Shown: positions 1 to 6,491, numbered from the stretch's first letter. The stretch is 6,605 bases of DNA from Nostocaceae cyanobacterium CSSed10_463m (GCA_003556955.1 PWQB01000397.1:1-6605), one strand, 5' to 3'. The notes: generated by a model not told the origin, from the letters alone. Made by a program: numbers and translations.

Positions 1-2
1 CC

Positions 3-110
3 GTGGGGATTTTCCTCAAGGCAATGTGGGATACCACCTTCACTGACTCAGTTGGTGATGTTGTACTGGATGTTCACGATATCTCAAATGTCGGAGAATG
101 TCTCGGTTAA
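3..110 (+). CDS. possible C-terminal end of an unidentified protein (5' partial)
   Basis: One + strand frame is open from the window edge to a TAA at 108-110, about 35 codons. Its translation is protein-like: it contains WDTTFTDSVGDVV followed by LDVHDISNVGECLG, acidic and free of low complexity. It would converge on priA and stop 13 bp before the priA stop codon, a normal tail-to-tail arrangement. A second frame is also open to 136-138 but reads less like protein. I do not recognise the family, and 35 codons is too little to be sure it is coding. Confidence 0.3.
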   Translation: MGIFLKAMWDTTFTDSVGDVVLDVHDISNVGECLG

Positions 111-123
111 AAGTATCAGTGCT

Positions 124-2730
124 TCAAATAATGTTTAATGGGTCTACATCTATAGTTAAACTTACCGAATTAGGACAAAGCGATCGCACATAATCCCAAT
201 CAGGTAAATTTGGTAAAGCATCGGGATCAAATTTGAGCATAATTTGCCAACGATAACGGTTAGCTACCCGCACAACACTAGCTGGGGCTGGGCCGAGAAT
301 ATCAAAGCCTGGGCTAGAACTTAAAGCTGTAGCGATAATTTGGGCTGTGTTCTGGACTTGAATCGGATCTAAACTACTCAAGCGCAATAAAATTAACCGT
401 CCATAGGGGGGATAATTCAGCGCTTGACGTTCTTCTAATTCGGTTTGAGAAAAAGACTGATAATCATGTTGTTTTACCGCCCCAATGACGGGATGTTCTG
501 GGGTGTAAGTTTGTACAATTACTCGACCGGGATCATCGCCTCTACCAGCCCGACCGGCTACTTGAGTCAGGGTTTGAAAAGCTCGCTCACTGGCGCGATA
601 ATCTGATAAATGCAGTAAACCATCAGCAGAAACCACACCTACCAGTGTCACTTGGGGTAAATCTAAACCTTTGGTGATCATTTGTGTCCCAATTAATAAA
701 TGAGCTTCACCGTTAGCAAATCGAGTCAATAGTTGACGGTGTGCGCCTTTGTTGCGGGTGGTATCGCTATCAAAACGGATATAACTCAACTGGGGAAACT
801 GTTTGGCTAATTCTTGGGCGACACGCTGAGTCCCGCTACCAAAGAATTTGAGGTAAGGGGAACCACATTCAGGACAGTGCTGGGGATGCGATCGCGTATA
901 GTTACAGTAATGACAGCGTAGTATTTGCGGCGCGTCTGCTTCGGTCTGGTGATAGGATAGCGACACATCACAATGGGGACATTCCATCACATAGCCACAA
1001 CTGCGACAAGAAACAAAAGTACTGTGTCCCCGGCGATGGATAAATAAAATTCCCTGTTGTTGCTTCTCTTCTAGCTGATGTAAAGCTGCTTGTAACGACC
1101 GACTAAATATAGAACGATTTCCCTGCTGTAACTCTAACCGCATATCGACTAATTCCACCGGTGGTAATGGGCGCGAGTTGATGCGTTCGGGAAGGGAAAT
1201 GTAATAGGAATGGGTTGACCTCTCCCCCAGCCCCTCTCCTACAAGGAGAGGGGAGTTAGTTTCAGTTTCCCCCATTCCCTTGTAGGGAAGGGGGGCTAGG
1301 GGGGTTAGGTCTTCTGTATTAGATATTGAGGTGTTGGTGAGATTTACCCAACTTTCTAATGAAGGGGTGGCGGAACCGAGAATTAAAGGACAATTTTCTA
1401 ATTCGGCGCGCCATTGGGCGACGGTGCGGGCGTGATAGGTGGGGATGGGAGAGTCTTGTTTAAAACTGCTGTCGTGTTCTTCGTCTAAGATAATTAAACC
1501 TAAATTGGGTAAAGGGGCGAAAATAGCGCTGCGAGTCCCGATGACTATTTGGGGTTCTCCGGTGAGCATTTGTCGCCAAGTGTCGTAACGTTCGCCGTCG
1601 GAAAGGGCGCTGTGATAAACGCTGACTTTACCGCCGAAACGGGCGCGGAAACGGTCTGTTAACTGGGGCGTGAGTCCAATTTCGGGAACTAAAACTAGGG
1701 CGGATTTTCCTTGATTGATGAGCGGGGCGATCGCTTGTAAATATACCTCTGTTTTGCCTGATCCTGTAATCCCATGCAATAAGACTTGAGCAAACCCATT
1801 CAGAGTTTGGATGGTGCTTAAAGCACTTGCTTGATGAGGATTTAAAGTTTTGGGACTATCTGGGGCTAATGCTATTCCCTGTTCTGTTCGTAGTACTTCT
1901 TTATCATCAATGACGATATAGCCCTTTTCTGCCATCGTCTTCAGGGTAGAGGAACTAGCATGACAAATTTGTAATAGTTCACTTTGCCATAATTCTCCGC
2001 CACGTCGCCGCAATACTTCCAAAATTTCTCGTTGACGAGTGGTTAAATCACCATCAACCGCACCAATCAAGGTGACGGCTTTTTGTCGCTTGGGGCGATT
2101 GAGTCGCGGTGGTTCTAAATAACTTTCTACTAACCCAAATCGCAATAACTCCCGGATACCTTTATAGGCTGTTCTGACTTTTTGTTGCAAGTAGACGAAA
2201 CTATAATCTCCTGCTGCTTGAGATTGCAAAAGATTTAAAATTTGCTGGGCTGGGGGACTGAGGAAAGTTAAATCTGAGGAAATTTGTCTTTTTATTTCTG
2301 CGTCTGAGATCAAGCGAATACGACGTTGCGATCGCCCCAGTAACCCTGGTGGTAATGCCACCCGGATCACCTGAATTAAAGGCGTATAGTAATATGCAGC
2401 TACTCGATTTAATAGTTCCCAATAGCTACTGGGAAAGAAGCCTTCGCTGATGATATCTTCTACTTCCTTAATTTTTTCTGGGGGAAGATCGATATTTGGT
2501 TCTGCCAATAAACGAATGGCGATCGCTCCCAATTTCTGAGTACCAAATGGTACACTTAAAATATCACCGGGTTTGATTTTTAACTGATCTGGCAATCGAT
2601 AAGTAAACAATCCTGTAGTTTGTGGACAGTCCACCAGCACCTCAATCCATCGATTTCTGTTCTCTGTTTGGTAAGTTTCTCCCGGTTCAGCCACCACTAA
2701 ATTCAGTAAATTTATGCCAGTTTTATACAT
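124..2730 (-). CDS. priA: PriA, primosomal replication-restart helicase (replication factor Y)
   Basis: PriA is a superfamily 2 3'-to-5' DNA helicase. It binds abandoned replication forks and D-loops and reloads the replicative helicase. The 868 aa protein shows the full architecture. The N-terminal 3'-DNA-binding domain spans about 28-125 (KPGDILSVPFG), with a winged-helix region near 150-210. Helicase lobe 1 has Walker A GITGSGKT at 320-327, Walker B DEEH at 416-419 and GSATPS at 452-457. A zinc-binding insert has eight Cys (575, 578, 584, 587, 606, 609, 619, 622). Lobe 2 has GTQMITKGLDLP from 681 and QVAGRAGR at 723-730, and the C-terminal domain ends in DVDPLNII. All catalytic and zinc ligands are present, so it should be active. 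It is longer than E. coli PriA (732 aa), partly through a repeat-encoded insert at about 474-505. The ATG at 2730 has no strong Shine-Dalgarno sequence. It is transcribed away from sigC. Confidence 0.97.
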   Translation of the reverse strand: MYKTGINLLNLVVAEPGETYQTENRNRWIEVLVDCPQTTGLFTYRLPDQLKIKPGDILSVPFGTQKLGAIAIRLLAEPNIDLPPEKIKEVEDIISEGFFPSSYWELLNRVAAYYYTPLIQVIRVALPPGLLGRSQRRIRLISDAEIKRQISSDLTFLSPPAQQILNLLQSQAAGDYSFVYLQQKVRTAYKGIRELLRFGLVESYLEPPRLNRPKRQKAVTLIGAVDGDLTTRQREILEVLRRRGGELWQSELLQICHASSSTLKTMAEKGYIVIDDKEVLRTEQGIALAPDSPKTLNPHQASALSTIQTLNGFAQVLLHGITGSGKTEVYLQAIAPLINQGKSALVLVPEIGLTPQLTDRFRARFGGKVSVYHSALSDGERYDTWRQMLTGEPQIVIGTRSAIFAPLPNLGLIILDEEHDSSFKQDSPIPTYHARTVAQWRAELENCPLILGSATPSLESWVNLTNTSISNTEDLTPLAPLPYKGMGETETNSPLLVGEGLGERSTHSYYISLPERINSRPLPPVELVDMRLELQQGNRSIFSRSLQAALHQLEEKQQQGILFIHRRGHSTFVSCRSCGYVMECPHCDVSLSYHQTEADAPQILRCHYCNYTRSHPQHCPECGSPYLKFFGSGTQRVAQELAKQFPQLSYIRFDSDTTRNKGAHRQLLTRFANGEAHLLIGTQMITKGLDLPQVTLVGVVSADGLLHLSDYRASERAFQTLTQVAGRAGRGDDPGRVIVQTYTPEHPVIGAVKQHDYQSFSQTELEERQALNYPPYGRLILLRLSSLDPIQVQNTAQIIATALSSSPGFDILGPAPASVVRVANRYRWQIMLKFDPDALPNLPDWDYVRSLCPNSVSLTIDVDPLNII
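1217..1311. repeat. cloverleaf-like dispersed repeat inserted in frame in priA
   Basis: This is a compound palindrome. The outer arms GACCT (1217-1221) and AGGTC (1307-1311) continue into C-rich and G-rich stretches. They enclose a perfect 10 bp hairpin, CCCCTCTCCT/AGGAGAGGGG (1231-1240 and 1244-1253, loop ACA), and a near-perfect hairpin CCCC(A)TTCCCT/AGGGAAGGGG (about 1270-1293, loop TGT). Read as priA it encodes residues of the type LTPLAPLPYKG and SPLLVGEGLGER. I recognise these strings as the translation of a repeat dispersed through Nostocales genomes. It falls between the GSATPS motif and the conserved SLPERINSRPLPPVE segment, a variable inter-lobe linker, and keeps the reading frame open. 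Confidence 0.85.
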
Positions 2731-2741
2731 AGTCTTGCAAT

Positions 2742-2747
2742 TTTATA
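2742..2747 (-). promoter_or_regulatory. possible priA -10 element
   Basis: Read on the minus strand, TATAAA lies 11 bp upstream of the priA ATG, in the context TCTATAAAATTG. No good -35 hexamer sits 17 bp further upstream. If it is used, the leader would be very short or nearly absent. Confidence 0.2.
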
Positions 2748-3277
2748 GATAAATGTTTCGCTTACTTTCACTTATTCATTGAGAGTTAATCTAGCTTCAT
2801 GAAAAATTTTTATTTTTTAGAAGTAAAATGTATTTGATAATACTTTTGTTTCCCATAATACTTGATAACTTTCCCTTTATGTAATTTACCAGACAATTTT
2901 GTCTTCACAATCCATGCCATAAATATTTAAAGTCCGCTATAAAAAATCAAATTCTCGTTCTAGAGATTCCTGAATATAGTCGCACTAACTACTAAATAGG
3001 ACATATCCTTTTTCAGCCCCTTGATAGATATTCAACCCTTTGTGTATATGAGATGCTTTTATACAAATAAATTATTTCCTGAAAAATAGACTAGTCAAAC
3101 CGTGTTCTTGAGAAAACTGGATGAAATTAGCACCAAACCGCCAACAAGTCTTTGATTTTTGTAATATTTTCTCACCGATGAAGCCGAAAAAGTTATGTAA
3201 CTTATAAAAGATTTAAGCTAGGAGGGTATTTACTAGAGTTTTTTATATTTGTTAAGGTGGATAAAGGTTGGGAAAAT

Positions 3278-3306
3278 TTGACAGATTTGGGTATTAAGAA
3301 AAAAAT
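3278..3306 (+). promoter_or_regulatory. possible sigma-70-type promoter upstream of sigC
   Basis: A perfect -35 hexamer TTGACA (3278-3283) is followed after 17 bp by AAAAAT (3301-3306), which matches 4 of 6 bases of TATAAT. Transcription would start near 3313 and give a leader of about 210 nt. This is the best-spaced pair I found in the spacer, but the -10 is weak and such matches occur by chance in AT-rich DNA. Confidence 0.2.
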
Positions 3307-3525
3307 AAGGAAAATCTCTGTTGGAACCTGAGAAGATAGCTTTTGGGTGCAAAAACCAGTATTTGTTAGAGGTTCTATCTAGCAGGAGCCAAGAAATGAC
3401 AGCGAGGGGCTGAATTTCACGCTTGGAATAAGCAATTAGCAAGACGATGTATTTTTCTGACAAAGGGGTGCATTTGTTTGTTAGGGAAAACTACCAAGCT
3501 TCAAGCAAGCGGCTGTCACTAAATT

Positions 3526-4695
3526 ATGTACCAAACAAAGCAACAATCCCTAAAGGAAACTATGAACATTGCTGAATTGGGAACAATGGAAATACTGGAA
3601 ACTACTGCCGAACATGAAGAAAACACACTTGAACTTCTAGAACCATTAGTGGAATCAGAACCCCCAATCATCGAAAATCTGGAATCAGATGAACGTGATG
3701 GGGATGACATGGCGGCAGCTCGGCCTTCAGGATACAATAAAACCGAGCATGATGATGCTGTAGGCGCGTTTTTTAAAGAAATGGCGCGTTATCCGTTGTT
3801 AAAACCCGAAGAAGAGGTAGAGTTAGCACGGCGAGTCAGGTTTCTAGAGGAAGTTAGGGAAATACAAGCTGCTTTGGAATTAGAACTGGGACAGCCAGTT
3901 AGTAAGGTACAAGTAGCCTCCCAGCTAGAAATGACAGAAAAGCAACTAGAAAGTCGCTTATATCAAGGTAGAGTCGCCAAACGCAAAATGATTCGCTCTA
4001 ACTTGAGATTAGTAGTGTCTATTGCCAAACGCTACCTGAATCGGGGTGTACCGTTTCTGGATTTAATCCAGGAAGGCGCAATGGGTTTAAACCGGGCTAC
4101 AGAAAAATTTGATCCCGATAAAGGTTATAAGTTTTCCACCTACGCCTACTGGTGGATTAGACAAGCAATTACGCGGGCGATCGCTAACGATGCACGAACT
4201 ATCCGCTTACCGATCCACATTGTTGAAAAACTTAACAAACTCAAAAAAGCCCAACGGGAACTCAAACAAAAACTCTGTCGCAATCCCAACGAAGCGGAAA
4301 TGGCAGAAGCGTTGGAAATTAGCGTCCAACAACTGCGCCAATTGCAACAGTTACGGCGACAAGCCCTTTCTCTGAATCACCGTGTAGGTAAAGAGGAAGA
4401 CACAGAACTGATGGATTTGCTAGAAGATGAGGATAACTTATCTCCCGAAGCAAAAATGAATGAAAACATGATGCGTCAGGAGATTTGGGATGTTTTGGGT
4501 GATGTGCTAACTCCACGGGAAAAAGATGTGATTTCTTTGCGCTACGGTTTGACCACCAGTGAACCCTGTACCTTAGAAGAAGTGGGCAATATGTTCAATT
4601 TGTCCCGTGAACGAGTCCGCCAAATTCAAAGTAAAGCGATGAGGAAACTACGTCGCCCTCATATCGCCAAGCGCTTAAAGGGTTGGTTAATTTAA
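3526..4695 (+). CDS. sigC: SigC-type group 2 RNA polymerase sigma factor
   Basis: This sigma-70-family factor directs core RNA polymerase to a subset of promoters. The 389 aa protein begins with a non-conserved acidic stretch (about 1-70). Region 1.2 follows near 75-107 ([17 protein letters not shown]). Region 2 (about 155-225) has the core-binding box [19 protein letters not shown] at 179-197 and the -10-recognition segment [19 protein letters not shown]. Region 3 spans about 228-300, and region 4 ends in the -35-binding helix-turn-helix ([20 protein letters not shown], 349-368). The N-terminal part resembles SigC rather than the SigB/D/E subgroup. In Anabaena, sigC has been linked to early heterocyst development. 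An in-frame stop at 3520-3522 makes 3526 the earliest possible ATG. The ATG at 3562 (377 aa) has the better ribosome binding site, so the start is uncertain. The stop codon lies inside a heptamer array. Confidence 0.93.
   Translation: MYQTKQQSLKETMNIAELGTMEILETTAEHEENTLELLEPLVESEPPIIENLESDERDGDDMAAARPSGYNKTEHDDAVGAFFKEMARYPLLKPEEEVELARRVRFLEEVREIQAALELELGQPVSKVQVASQLEMTEKQLESRLYQGRVAKRKMIRSNLRLVVSIAKRYLNRGVPFLDLIQEGAMGLNRATEKFDPDKGYKFSTYAYWWIRQAITRAIANDARTIRLPIHIVEKLNKLKKAQRELKQKLCRNPNEAEMAEALEISVQQLRQLQQLRRQALSLNHRVGKEEDTELMDLLEDEDNLSPEAKMNENMMRQEIWDVLGDVLTPREKDVISLRYGLTTSEPCTLEEVGNMFNLSRERVRQIQSKAMRKLRRPHIAKRLKGWLI
3552..3557 (+). promoter_or_regulatory. Shine-Dalgarno-like site favouring the internal sigC start
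   Basis: AAAGGA lies 4 nt before the in-frame ATG at 3562, whereas no purine-rich stretch precedes the ATG at 3526. The spacing is short, so this is only a moderate argument for the 377 aa form. The 12 extra residues of the long form ([12 protein letters not shown]) are unremarkable. Confidence 0.3.
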
Positions 4696-4748
4696 TTCGT
4701 AATGCGTAATGCGTAATTCGTAATTCGTAATTCGTAATTCGTAATTGT
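4693..4748. repeat. heptamer tandem array TAATTCG (STRR type)
   Basis: Seven direct units lie head to tail, in order: TAATTCG, TAATGCG, TAATGCG, then four TAATTCG. A partial unit, TAATTGT, follows. The first TAA is the sigC stop codon. Heptameric short tandemly repeated repetitive sequences are typical of heterocyst-forming cyanobacteria. The array cannot be translated in the sigC frame because it opens with the stop. Confidence 0.95.
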
Positions 4749-4802
4749 TTCTGGTCAAGGTGGGTGACTAAATATTGTGGGGTAAGCTCTCTAGCCCGCC
4801 CA

Positions 4803-4823
4803 GAACAGGCATCTTGCCTGTTC
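4803..4823. repeat. dispersed palindromic repeat (GAACAGGC hairpin)
   Basis: GAACAGGC (4803-4810) pairs with GCCTGTTC (4816-4823) around the loop ATCTT. It is preceded by CTAGCCCGCCCA. I recognise this block (about 4791-4825) as a common intergenic repeat of filamentous cyanobacteria, whose antisense reading yields spurious WNRQDAC-type peptides. No T-run follows, so an intrinsic terminator for sigC is not shown, though the stem could still affect transcript ends. Confidence 0.6.
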
Positions 4824-4913
4824 CACAAGAGTAAAATCATACATCATTGTGTTCAAGCTAAATCCTGAATTCTGTCTGTAGGTATTAACTATTAGTCAAA
4901 AATATGACCAATT

Positions 4914-4955
4914 GACTATAAACTATGGACTGTGGATTATGGATTATTAACTAAT
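4914..4955. repeat. degenerate heptamer array running into the acetyltransferase start
   Basis: With a 7 bp period the sequence reads GACTATA, AACTATG, GACTGTG, GATTATG, GATTATT, AACTAAT and then GACTTCT. Most units share the pattern (G/A)A(C/T)TAT(G/A). The last clear unit contributes AT of the ATG at 4954. The array therefore replaces the region where a Shine-Dalgarno sequence would be, and none is visible. It differs in sequence from the arrays at 4693 and 5448. Confidence 0.75.
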
Positions 4956-5454
4956 GACTTCTCGCAGTGATTTGATTTTGCGTTTTGCTGAACCAGCTGA
5001 TAGCAACGTACTTTTCGATTTAATTAAGGGGCTGGCTGAGTACGAGAAATTATCTCACGCCGTAACTGGGAATGCTTTATCTCTGGAGGAACATTTATTT
5101 GGCTCCCCCAAGTACGTTGAGGCAATATTAGCAGAATATGCAGGGCAGGCTGTTGGTTTTGCCCTGTTTTTTTATAATTATTCCACTTTTTTGACTAAGC
5201 CAGGAATTTATTTGGAAGATTTGTTTGTCTTGCCAGAATATCGCCGTCAAGGTATTGGAAAAGCTCTTTTGTCTAAATTAGCCCAAATAGCTGTAGAGCG
5301 CAATTGTGGGCGCTTAGAGTGGAGTGTATTGCAGTGGAATCATTCAGCACAGGCATTCTATCGCAGTATGGGCGCTGAGATTTTAGATGAGTGGCGAATT
5401 TGTCGCGTTACAGAAGATGGAATGCGAGAGTTAGCAAATATAGCAAAGTGCTGA
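4954..5454 (+). CDS. GNAT-family N-acetyltransferase, diamine (SSAT-like) group
   Basis: This 166 aa single-domain protein uses acetyl-CoA to acetylate an amine. The acceptor is unknown, and a polyamine or other small amine is the family-based guess. The N-terminal strand and helix LRFAEPADSNVLFDLIKGL are typical of the fold. Motif A is YLEDLFVLPEYRRQGIGKAL (86-105), with the pyrophosphate-binding loop RRQGIG at 97-102. Motif B is WNHSAQAFYRSMGA (128-141), whose Tyr136 is at the position of the proposed general acid of human SSAT. Similarity to SSAT includes AEYEKL near 28-33, the paired YLED and the final WRICRV. It is full length and probably cytosolic, with no signal or membrane segment. 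The start ATG has no visible ribosome binding site. The last codon (Cys) and TGA belong to a heptamer array, so the terminal residue is repeat-encoded. Specificity cannot be read from sequence. Confidence 0.9.
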   Translation: MTSRSDLILRFAEPADSNVLFDLIKGLAEYEKLSHAVTGNALSLEEHLFGSPKYVEAILAEYAGQAVGFALFFYNYSTFLTKPGIYLEDLFVLPEYRRQGIGKALLSKLAQIAVERNCGRLEWSVLQWNHSAQAFYRSMGAEILDEWRICRVTEDGMRELANIAKC

Positions 5455-5475
5455 GTGCTGAGTGCTGAGTGCTGA
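5448..5475. repeat. heptamer tandem array GTGCTGA (STRR type)
   Basis: Four perfect GTGCTGA units lie in tandem (5448-5454, 5455-5461, 5462-5468, 5469-5475), then GTAG. The first unit supplies the last Cys codon and the TGA stop of the acetyltransferase. Copy-number changes downstream would not alter the protein. Confidence 0.95.
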
Positions 5476-5564
5476 GTAGAAACCAATTTGCTTCAAGGCT
5501 TTCAGCAATCAACAATGTCCTAACCTGCTTGGCGGTTGCTATAAAACTTTACCAAATTAAGTTT

Positions 5565-5575
5565 GACAACTTGTC
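5565..5575. promoter_or_regulatory. candidate PetR (BlaI/CopY-type) operator for petJ
   Basis: GACAACTTGTC is an inverted repeat with 5 bp arms and one central base, and it fits GAC-N5-GTC. I recall this as the motif bound by PetR. PetR is the copper-responsive BlaI-family regulator reported in Synechocystis to activate petJ and repress petE, with its protease PetP. The site is 81 bp before the petJ ATG, a plausible position for an activator. It overlaps a TTGACA (5563-5568) that has no good -10 at 16-19 bp. Confidence 0.5.
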
Positions 5576-5655
5576 TTTTGACTTGGGGAATTAATTTAAC
5601 TGAAAATTATCAATGGTATTCTACCAAACCAGCCGTTTTGCAGAGAGAACAGAAC

Positions 5656-5988
5656 ATGAACAGAATTATTTGCTTACTATTTTTAGGCATAACTATCTTC
5701 ACCTTTGCCTTTAGTAGTCCGGCTTTAGCAGCAGATGCAGTAAATGGAGCGAAAATATTTAGTGCTAATTGTGCAGCTTGTCATGTTGGGGGTAAAAATC
5801 TCGTTCAAGCTAACAAAAGTTTAAATAAGAATGATTTAGAAAAGTATAGTATGTACTCACAAGAGGCAATTATTTCTCAAGTAACAAATGGTAAAAATGC
5901 GATGCCTGCTTTTAAAGGTCGTTTAAAGCCAGAACAAATTGAAGATGTTGCTGCTTACGTAATAGCACAAGCTGATCAAGGTTGGTAG
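5656..5988 (+). CDS. petJ: cytochrome c6 precursor (soluble c-type cytochrome)
   Basis: Cytochrome c6 is a thylakoid-lumen electron carrier. It moves electrons from cytochrome b6f to photosystem I or a terminal oxidase and substitutes for plastocyanin when copper is scarce. The 110 aa precursor has a Sec signal peptide: Asn-Arg near the start, a hydrophobic core [16 protein letters not shown], and probable cleavage after ALA at residue 25. The mature protein is about 85 aa, the usual length. It begins [18 protein letters not shown], with heme-binding Cys14, Cys17 and His18. The sixth ligand is Met58 in [12 protein letters not shown], and the C-terminal helix is [15 protein letters not shown]. 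Arg64, in the position implicated in docking to photosystem I, is kept. I chose the ATG at 5656, with GAGAGA 7 nt upstream. The longer TTG-start frame from 5563 would bury the signal peptide and run through the probable operator. Confidence 0.95.
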   Translation: MNRIICLLFLGITIFTFAFSSPALAADAVNGAKIFSANCAACHVGGKNLVQANKSLNKNDLEKYSMYSQEAIISQVTNGKNAMPAFKGRLKPEQIEDVAAYVIAQADQGW

Positions 5989-5990
5989 TC

Positions 5991-6048
5991 AGGACTTTAG
6001 TCCTTATTTGAGGGCTGTTCGCACAGCGTTCCCCTAGAACAGCCCTCA
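5991..6048 (+). terminator. hairpins downstream of petJ, possible terminator
   Basis: Two inverted repeats begin just after the petJ stop. AGGACT/AGTCCT (5991-5996 and 5999-6004) has only two bases between its arms. TGAGGGCTGTTC/GAACAGCCCTCA (6009-6020 and 6037-6048) is a perfect 12 bp stem with a 16 nt loop. A T6 run comes only at 6068-6073, too far for a textbook intrinsic terminator. Both stems look like dispersed cyanobacterial repeats. The loop contains a degenerate copy (6018-6034) of the TTCGCG..AGCGT motif found three more times downstream. Confidence 0.45.
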
Positions 6049-6072
6049 CTACAAACTAATCTCAATATTTTT

Positions 6073-6088
6073 TACATTACTTAATGTA
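6073..6088. repeat. short inverted repeat TACATTA/TAATGTA
   Basis: Seven-base arms flank a CT centre. The repeat directly follows the T6 run at 6068-6073 and precedes the mobile-element end. It has no assigned role. Confidence 0.4.
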
Positions 6089-6120
6089 GTGGACTGACAA
6101 GGCTAAAGTAGTGCATAAGT

Positions 6121-6380
6121 TTGACACTCTCCGACCTGAAGGTGCGGAGATTCTTGGTTCAACGAGTCCACTTAGACTATATCCCTTGCGGTGTCTAGCC
6201 CAGAGGTGGTTCTCTCCCCCGACGCGCAGCCATGCCCGAAGGGCTTTAGCGTTAACTTTCGGTATGCCCTACCGTAGTTGGATTACTCCAAGAATTTGTT
6301 TGGTTAACCCTTCGGCTAAGTCCTTCGGACACGCTACGCGAACGCTCAGGGTTAAAGCCGAGCGGAGTCGAGGCTTTAAA
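6121..6380 (-). ncRNA. candidate omega (reRNA) scaffold of a tnpB element
   Basis: The minus strand is dense in stems. They include TTAAAGCC/GGCTTTAA (6352-6359 and 6372-6379), TTAACCC/GGGTTAA (6304-6310 and 6349-6355), GTCC-TTC-GGAC (6320-6330) and GCCC-GAA-GGGC (6234-6244). AGTC/GACT follow (6165-6168 and 6175-6178), then a terminal stem TCTCCG..CGGAGA with inner ACCT/AGGT (6128-6150). In IS200/IS605 elements the guide RNA of TnpB comes from this end, and the flanking DNA just past the right end acts as guide. Here that would be the minus strand from 6120 down to about 6101. The 5' limit is a guess, and expression and function are unproven. Confidence 0.4.
6320..6342 (-). repeat. REP-like element, copy in minus orientation
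   Basis: On the minus strand TTCGCG-TAGCGT is followed by the small hairpin GTCC-GAA-GGAC. It shares the TTCGCG(N)TAGCGT core and the hairpin plan with the copies at 6404 and 6492. Confidence 0.6.
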
Positions 6381-6403
6381 TTCTGTGTCGTCTAGTTCCC
6401 ATG

Positions 6404-6425
6404 TTCGCGCTAGCGTCCCGTAGGG
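6404..6425 (+). repeat. REP-like element
   Basis: TTCGCGCTAGCGT is followed by the mini-hairpin CCC-GTA-GGG. A further perfect inverted repeat, GGTAAA-T-TTTACC (6424-6436), overlaps its end. Confidence 0.6.
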
Positions 6426-6491
6426 TAAATTTTACCTATTCCTGGGTAAGAAACTAAAACTATGGAATAGAACCCCATATTTTCAATTGTC

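Larger units (their letters stand above)
2731..3525. other. 795 bp AT-rich spacer between divergent priA and sigC
   Basis: No convincing gene is present. Both flanking genes read outward, so their promoters must lie here. A 36-codon minus strand ORF (2810-2920) and short open stretches with interrupted frames upstream of it could be a decayed gene, but I recognise no family. A 76-codon minus strand frame at 3233-3463 needs a TTG start and has no ribosome binding site. A perfect inverted repeat AAGTTA-TG-TAACTT lies at 3190-3203. I looked for an NtcA site (GTA-N8-TAC) and did not find a good one. Confidence 0.6.
180..4184. repeat. six HIP1 octamers (GCGATCGC)
   Basis: Perfect GCGATCGC copies lie at 180-187, 888-895, 1727-1734, 2328-2335 and 2519-2526 (all in priA) and at 4177-4184 (in sigC). 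HIP1 is the highly iterated palindrome over-represented in many cyanobacterial genomes. All six copies are inside genes; I saw none in the spacers. The span given here only brackets the copies. Confidence 0.9.

Noticed and set aside
2201..2422. 73-codon ORF within priA, and similar frames at 3519-3737, 4109-4375 and 4319-4516
   Set aside because: These are shadow frames overlapping strongly supported coding sequence (priA or sigC), with no domain or start signal of their own.
3233..3463. 76-codon minus strand ORF in the priA-sigC spacer
   Set aside because: It needs a TTG start, has no Shine-Dalgarno sequence, shows no recognisable domain and lies in AT-rich DNA where chance frames are common.
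4693..4748. CRISPR-like array
   Set aside because: The unit is a contiguous 7 bp tandem repeat without spacers, so it is an STRR, not a CRISPR.
4803..4823. Intrinsic terminator of sigC
   Set aside because: The stem is good but no T-tract follows on either strand. It is better explained as a dispersed repeat.
4595..4840. 81-codon minus strand ORF with [22 protein letters not shown] repeats
   Set aside because: It is a translation of the TAATTCG array, the GAACAGGC repeat and antisense sigC, so it is not a gene.
5563..5655. N-terminal extension of cytochrome c6 from a TTG codon (31 extra residues)
   Set aside because: It would place a typical Sec signal peptide internally, lacks a ribosome binding site and overlaps the probable operator. 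The ATG at 5656 gives a normal 110 aa precursor.
6111..6395. 94-codon plus strand ORF
   Set aside because: It is antisense to the structured mobile-element end and made of repeat-derived residues, typical of spurious frames called over such regions.
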